NCBI GenBank assembly: GCA_014378065.1
Contig: JACMOK010000071.1
Location: 49,099 to 113,098, forward strand
From: Flavobacterium sp.
GTDB taxonomy: Bacteria > Bacteroidota > Bacteroidia > Flavobacteriales > Flavobacteriaceae
Direction: 5' to 3'
DNA length: 64,000 nucleotides
The notes under the pieces were generated by a model, which worked only from the letters and a program-made list of their open reading frames with translations, was not told the origin of the DNA and did not search any database. Shown here piece by piece: positions 59,032-64,000 of this stretch. Position 1 is the first letter of the stretch. Each line of letters starts with the position of its first letter. A program made the translations under genes and the position numbers.

Positions 59032-61332
59032 ATGAAGAATACACACGCATTTTTAACTTTGTTATTGCTGCTAACCTCGGCAGCACCAATACTGGCCCAG
59101 GTGGGGATTGGAAATACCGATCCAAAAGGAGCTTTAGACATAACCTCGATTACCGACGGAATGCTTATTCCAAGACTGGCTTTAGTGGCAACCACAACGG
59201 CAACTGTAATTACACCCACAGAATCGGAATTGGTTTATAATACTGCCACGGTTAACGATGTTACTCCAGGTTACTATTATTGGGATAATTCAAAATGGGT
59301 TAGATTGGCCGCAGGAGCTAATTCAGATTGGGCGTTAACGGGAAATGCTGTAGCAAACAATACGAGTTTTATGGGTACAACCGATGATAATGACGTTATC
59401 TTTAAAAGATTCAGCACACGCGCCGGTAAATTAGGCATAACAGAAACTTCCCTCGGACTTAATGCTTTAAATCCTCTTTCAAGCGGGACTAATAATACCG
59501 CCATCGGTAAAAGTGCCTTGGCTGTAAATACATCGGGAGCATCAAATGTTGCTGTGGGTGCCAGTGCTTTGGCAGCCAATACCACTGCCGCTAATAATAC
59601 TGCCGTGGGTAACAATGCCCTGGCGGCAAATACCGTTGCTGGAAATACTGCTATTGGTTTCAGTGCATTGGCGGCGAATACTTCAGGAGGTTCAAATGTA
59701 GCTGTCGGATTTAATGCCTTAACTACCAATGGAACTTCCGCGAATAATACTGCTGTGGGTTACAATGCTTTAACTTTAAATACAGCAGCGAACAATACGG
59801 GAATTGGCTACCGGGCCTTGGCCTCCAATATCGCTGCAAATAATACTGCCATTGGCTATAGTGCCATGGCCGCCAATACCGGAGGAAGTTTTAACACCGC
59901 CGTAGGTTATAATGCCTTGTATACCAACACTACCGGACAATGGAATACCGCACTCGGATACAATGCTTTGGCACAAAATGGAAATGGACAAAACAATGTC
60001 GCAGTAGGTTTCAACGCTCTCGGAAGATTGGCAGCAACCCCGCAAAACAGTGTTGCCATTGGGTCATCGGCACTATCCAACAATACGGCTACCAATTGTA
60101 CCGCTGTCGGTTTTCAAGCGTTGGCCGGCTTAAATACCGGAATCGACAATGTAGCCGTAGGAATTAATGCGTTGCAAACCAATACTGGTGGACAGCAAAA
60201 TACGGCTGTAGGCGGTGAAGCACTGGCTTTAAACACGATATCGTCTTTTAACACGGCGTTGGGTTATAATGCTTTAAGAAACCTTACCGGCGCACAGAAT
60301 ACGGCTGTCGGATACCAAGCCGGTTTTGCTAGTGCAACGGGAACTGGGTCAGACAATGTTTTCGTCGGCAATAAAGCCGGATATGCAACTACCAATGGTG
60401 CAAATAATGTATCTATTGGTTCATTGGCAGGAGACAACACCACCACAGGAACTTCAAATGTCTTTATCGGTATGAATGCTGGAAACAACAATTCCTCGGG
60501 AAGTTTTAACGTGGCTATTGGCGTAAATGCCGGAAATGCGCACAATGGAACAAGCAATAATATTAACATTGGATACCAAACTGGCTTTGTCAATACAACT
60601 GCGAACAATGTAAATATCGGTCACCAAGCGGGATTTAGCAATACAACCACAGGCAACGTTAATCTGGGTTTTCAGGCTGGTTTTGGTGAAACTACGGCCA
60701 ATAAATTGTACATCTCCAATTCAAATGCTGATGCCATCAATGCTTTAATTTATGGCGATTTTACAACTGGCGCAAAAATTCTGCGCACCAATAGTACTTT
60801 TCAGATTGGCAATCCTGCAGGCACAGGCTATGTCTTTCCTGTGGCAAGAGGAATAAATACACAATATCTCGCAAGTGATGCCAGCGGTGTTTTATCATGG
60901 GCTACGCCATACGGGACCAATACATTGTCAGCTCTAAGAACCAACCTCAGTGCCAATCAGGCACTAGTAGGTGGCGGGTGGCAAAAAATTAATTTTAATA
61001 CTATTATTTTTGATACTAATACAGAATTTGCTGCCAGTCGGTTTACCGCTGTAAAAGCAGGAATTTACCAAATTAATGCCGGCTACCATACCAATAGTGC
61101 GAGTAGCACAGACTATTATTCTATTGCGGTGTATGTGAATGGTGTATTATATCAACAAAATTCAGCAAACCATTTTGGTAATGGCCCCGTTTCAAGAAAC
61201 ATCAATTGTAGCGTGAATTTAGCAATAGGAGGATATGTTGAAATATACGCTGAGAATTATGAAACCATCATTCCTATGAATATTGATTCTTTTTCTGGAA
61301 AAACATTCTTCGAGGTACAGCAAATCAGATAA
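59032..61332 (+). CDS. Adhesin/tail-fibre-like protein with many YadA-head-type repeats and C1q-like C-terminus (long paralog)
   Basis: Signal peptide ...SAAPILAQ; VGIGNTDPKGALDITSITDGMLIPRLAL; repeated NTAVGYNAL.xNT; same C-terminal region as 52314-53789. Confidence 0.82.
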   Translation: MKNTHAFLTLLLLLTSAAPILAQVGIGNTDPKGALDITSITDGMLIPRLALVATTTATVITPTESELVYNTATVNDVTPGYYYWDNSKWVRLAAGANSDWALTGNAVANNTSFMGTTDDNDVIFKRFSTRAGKLGITETSLGLNALNPLSSGTNNTAIGKSALAVNTSGASNVAVGASALAANTTAANNTAVGNNALAANTVAGNTAIGFSALAANTSGGSNVAVGFNALTTNGTSANNTAVGYNALTLNTAANNTGIGYRALASNIAANNTAIGYSAMAANTGGSFNTAVGYNALYTNTTGQWNTALGYNALAQNGNGQNNVAVGFNALGRLAATPQNSVAIGSSALSNNTATNCTAVGFQALAGLNTGIDNVAVGINALQTNTGGQQNTAVGGEALALNTISSFNTALGYNALRNLTGAQNTAVGYQAGFASATGTGSDNVFVGNKAGYATTNGANNVSIGSLAGDNTTTGTSNVFIGMNAGNNNSSGSFNVAIGVNAGNAHNGTSNNINIGYQTGFVNTTANNVNIGHQAGFSNTTTGNVNLGFQAGFGETTANKLYISNSNADAINALIYGDFTTGAKILRTNSTFQIGNPAGTGYVFPVARGINTQYLASDASGVLSWATPYGTNTLSALRTNLSANQALVGGGWQKINFNTIIFDTNTEFAASRFTAVKAGIYQINAGYHTNSASSTDYYSIAVYVNGVLYQQNSANHFGNGPVSRNINCSVNLAIGGYVEIYAENYETIIPMNIDSFSGKTFFEVQQIR
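59443..60705 (+). repeat. ~14-aa coding repeat array (NTAVGxxALxxNT..)
   Basis: Roughly two dozen degenerate repeats by eye. Confidence 0.88.
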
Positions 61333-61398
61333 AAAAATAAGAGCGCAGTTCCATTCGGAAAAACGCTCTTACCAACCTAACCAATAAACAAACTATCT

Positions 61399-62709
61399 TT
61401 ATAAATTGTATCGAATGTAATTTTGTGTATCAACCCGAGCTTTTAAATCATGCATTAAATTGTATAATCCAAAAAAGGTTCTGTTGATATATAAAAAATG
61501 TTTAGAACCACGGTTGCCATTCATTTTTCTTAACTGGGTGTCTTTGGTAAACTCTTCGCCCATTGTTGCTATAGCTCCAAAAAACGCTTCGTCAGAAAAA
61601 TCAAAGTGGTCCGCATGAAATGGCTGCGTAAATAAACTCAACAGACGATGAAAAATCCCGGTGAAATATTCAATTTCCTTAGGCGAGTCATCGTTTCTTA
61701 AAATCTCCAATTCATATAACTTCTCAGCAAACAAAATCGGATTGTTTATAAATTCCGGTTTGGCCAATTCAAAATAAGGAACGTAGAACTCATTGGGTAT
61801 CTTTTTAATGCAACCAAAATCAATCGGCATTAAATTTCCTTCCGAATCAATCAAGAAATTTCCCGGATGCGGATCTGCGTGGACCTGACGTAATTCATGG
61901 ATTTGAAACATATAAAAATCCCACAAGGCTTGACCCAATCGATCTCCCTTTTCGCGATCGGTATTATGAGCAGCAAATTCAGACAAATGCTCTCCTTCCA
62001 TCCAGTCCATTGTCAATATCTTTTTCGAGGACAACTCCTTGTAATAACACGGAAATTTTATATTTGCTATCGCCCTACAAGAATTGGACATTTCAATGCT
62101 TTGCTTTAACTCAAGCACATAATCTGTTTCTTCCAGCAACTTGTTTTCAACTTCAATAAAATACTTTTCTGAATCTTTACCTTTCAGATTAAACATTCTT
62201 GTAGCAAATGGTTTTACCAAAGCCAAATCAGAACTTATACTATCCGCCACACCAGGATATTGGATTTTCACAGCAAGTTTCTTCCCATCTTTGTATGCCA
62301 CGTGAACCTGACCTATACTCGCGGCGTTTGTAGAATCTGGTGTGAACGAATCGTATATTTCTTCTGGGAATTTTCCCAAATATCTTTTAAATGTCTTTCT
62401 GACTAATGGTGCGGACAAAGGAGGTACCGAAAACTGCGATAACGAAAATTTATCAACATATGCCTGAGGCATGATGCTCTTGTCCATGCTTAACATCTGT
62501 GCGACTTTAAGCGCACTCCCTTTCAGGTTTTGTAATCCATCATAAATGTCCTCGGCATTGTTTTCATTAAGTTTATCCTTACTAAGCGCGGGATTGACAA
62601 TTTTTTCTCCGTAATAAGCCAAATAATTTCCACCAACTTTTATTCCCGTCTTTACTAGTTGCCCGGCCCGCTGAATTTTGTTTGTTGGAATCGTATCTAT
62701 TGTTTTCAT
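61399..62709 (-). CDS. AarF/ABC1/UbiB kinase-like family protein
   Basis: SALKVAQMLSMD, TNAASIGQVHVAYKDGKKLAVKIQYPG, VHADPHPGNFLIDSEGNLMPIDFGCIK. Confidence 0.95.
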   Translation of the reverse strand: MKTIDTIPTNKIQRAGQLVKTGIKVGGNYLAYYGEKIVNPALSKDKLNENNAEDIYDGLQNLKGSALKVAQMLSMDKSIMPQAYVDKFSLSQFSVPPLSAPLVRKTFKRYLGKFPEEIYDSFTPDSTNAASIGQVHVAYKDGKKLAVKIQYPGVADSISSDLALVKPFATRMFNLKGKDSEKYFIEVENKLLEETDYVLELKQSIEMSNSCRAIANIKFPCYYKELSSKKILTMDWMEGEHLSEFAAHNTDREKGDRLGQALWDFYMFQIHELRQVHADPHPGNFLIDSEGNLMPIDFGCIKKIPNEFYVPYFELAKPEFINNPILFAEKLYELEILRNDDSPKEIEYFTGIFHRLLSLFTQPFHADHFDFSDEAFFGAIATMGEEFTKDTQLRKMNGNRGSKHFLYINRTFFGLYNLMHDLKARVDTQNYIRYNL

Positions 62710-62756
62710 TATTTTGTGTTAGGTGCGAAATAATAATCAAATTGTCTGCGGCAATT

Positions 62757-63428
62757 TTACATCTTGCGCTCTTTCCAGAGAAATTTCCCAAGATCAATTA
62801 AATTTATTAGTGGTCTTGTGTTTAATAAGTCGACTACCGTGTTCACCGATTTTTCAATAGCAATATCTGTTTTCTCAAAACCCTTCGAACCATCTTCGAG
62901 CCAAAACTTGAGAAGAAGCAAAAACTGGATCCACGCCCCCTCTGCAAACAAGGGTTTTGTGATTTTGTTAATTTGAGCGATTTGATTTGCTTCATTATCA
63001 TCTATGATTTCTTCAATGAAATTTTTAAATCGACGTCTAAATTGCTTTAAGTCCTTCAAATTTTTGAGACCCTGATGATTTTCTTTTAATGTGAAAGTCA
63101 CATAACTTCTGTTTAGAGTCAGAATTTCAAACATGGTAAAAAACAAAGTCAATAATTTATTTTTGTCAGAGTAAGTACTGTAGGCCTCTTCCTTTTCAAT
63201 ATTACTGGTCGCGTTTTCAAAAAACTTTAACCATATAATCTGTTTGATACTGTCAAATGAACCAAAAAAAGAATAGAAGTCTGATTCCTCAATCTCATTT
63301 TCTTTGCAAAACCGATATACATTTGGCGAGCCGTGCTCAGTCTTCAACATATAATCCATGTACAAAGCAATTATTTGATCTTCATCTATCAATTTCTTTT
63401 TCGAAGTTTCTCTCTTTGTTGCTGCCAT
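62757..63428 (-). CDS. TetR family transcriptional regulator
   Basis: N-terminal helical HTH-like FCKENEIEESDFYSFFGSFDSIKQIIWLKFFE; helical C-terminus. Confidence 0.8.
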   Translation of the reverse strand: MAATKRETSKKKLIDEDQIIALYMDYMLKTEHGSPNVYRFCKENEIEESDFYSFFGSFDSIKQIIWLKFFENATSNIEKEEAYSTYSDKNKLLTLFFTMFEILTLNRSYVTFTLKENHQGLKNLKDLKQFRRRFKNFIEEIIDDNEANQIAQINKITKPLFAEGAWIQFLLLLKFWLEDGSKGFEKTDIAIEKSVNTVVDLLNTRPLINLIDLGKFLWKERKM

Positions 63429-63533
63429 AATGGGAAGTGTTATTCTTTTTGTAAAGATACTGTTTGTTTAACGAAGTAAGCAAATGTTTAAACAGAATAT
63501 TGTGTTAAATTATAAAACTTTAAAAAAATAAGT

Positions 63534-63565
63534 AAAAAAAAAGCTGTTTCAATTGAAACAGCTCT
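63534..63565. terminator. Terminator hairpin
   Basis: aaaaaagctgtttcaa-ttgaaacagctctt. Confidence 0.7.
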
Positions 63566-63588
63566 TCAGTATTGTACAGTGTTGACGC

Positions 63589-64000
63589 CTATTTTCCGTC
63601 TTGTGCATCTTTAACCATTTTTTCATTGGCCGTAATTGCAAATTCAACGCGACGATTTTGTGTTCTTCCCGCAGGACTGTCATTAGTTGCAATTGGGTCA
63701 GCAATACCCAAACCGGTTGTTGTAAATCTAGAGGCCAAAATTCCTTTGCTTGCTAAATATACTTTAACAGAAGCGGCCCTCTGGCTAGATAAGTTAAGAT
63801 TATATTCCGGCGTTCCGGTGCTGTCAGTGTAACCATAAATTACAATATTAGTATCAGGATATTCGCCAAAGACTTTGACTAATTTATCTAAATTGGCTTT
63901 TGCGCCAGAGGTTAACGTTGACTTGTTAGTATCAAAACGAACAGAATTCTCACCCAGTACTAATTTAATGCCTTCTCCTACTCGAACCACTTCAGCACCA
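63589..64000 (-). CDS. OmpA family protein, C-terminal part (5' end outside window)
   Basis: DTNIVIYGYTDSTGTPEYNLNLSSQRAASVKVYLASKGI..RFTTTGLGIADPIATNDSPAGRTQNRRVEF; frame open to the window edge. Confidence 0.93.
   Translation of the reverse strand, partial: GAEVVRVGEGIKLVLGENSVRFDTNKSTLTSGAKANLDKLVKVFGEYPDTNIVIYGYTDSTGTPEYNLNLSSQRAASVKVYLASKGILASRFTTTGLGIADPIATNDSPAGRTQNRRVEFAITANEKMVKDAQDGK

Noticed and set aside
59277-59729. 150-aa antisense ORF with repeated LPTAVLLAAVV segments
   Set aside because: Mirror translation of the adhesin repeat array; its periodicity only reflects the sense repeats.
59443-60705. Regularly spaced short repeats resembling an array
   Set aside because: Not CRISPR: repeats are degenerate, in frame, ~42 bp and translate to a known-type 14-aa motif with no unique spacers.
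61339-61370. aagagcg...cgctctt hairpin as a terminator
   Set aside because: Long loop and weak T run; kept out of the feature list as unsupported.

Overview
Bacteroidota chromosome segment, most like Flavobacterium/Flavobacteriaceae. The lineage call rests on AT-rich intergenic DNA, TAnnTTTG-type -7 boxes, T9SS type A and type B C-terminal domains, GIN/DUF2807 proteins, and protein-level similarity recalled without a database search. Most of the window is ordinary housekeeping sequence: PPK2, ABC-F, NtrC-type regulator, NatAB-like ABC exporter, DnaJ/GrpE, TrxB, tRNA-Pro, LipA, GAPDH, PNP, LpxK, Nif3-like, RluF, FolD, Ffh, ArgS, FabH. Accessory parts are a PadR/PspC/GIN-domain envelope module (13.3-19.5 kb) and a region of large repetitive surface or secreted proteins (43.9-61.3 kb). 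The most interesting signals are: (1) three dispersed intergenic copies of an ~80-bp element with conserved flanks around a hairpin whose stem sequence differs between copies but stays self-complementary, each just past a stop codon; (2) a decayed T9SS sorting-domain remnant beside folD; (3) DnaJ and a C4-zinc-ribbon-family protein that have lost zinc ligands; (4) two paralogous adhesin-like proteins with very different repeat numbers, no T9SS tail and a C1q-like C-terminus; (5) a shared AT-rich motif upstream of two large surface-protein genes. No CRISPR array, prophage, transposase or rRNA operon was seen. All product names come from reading the translations; no searches were run.
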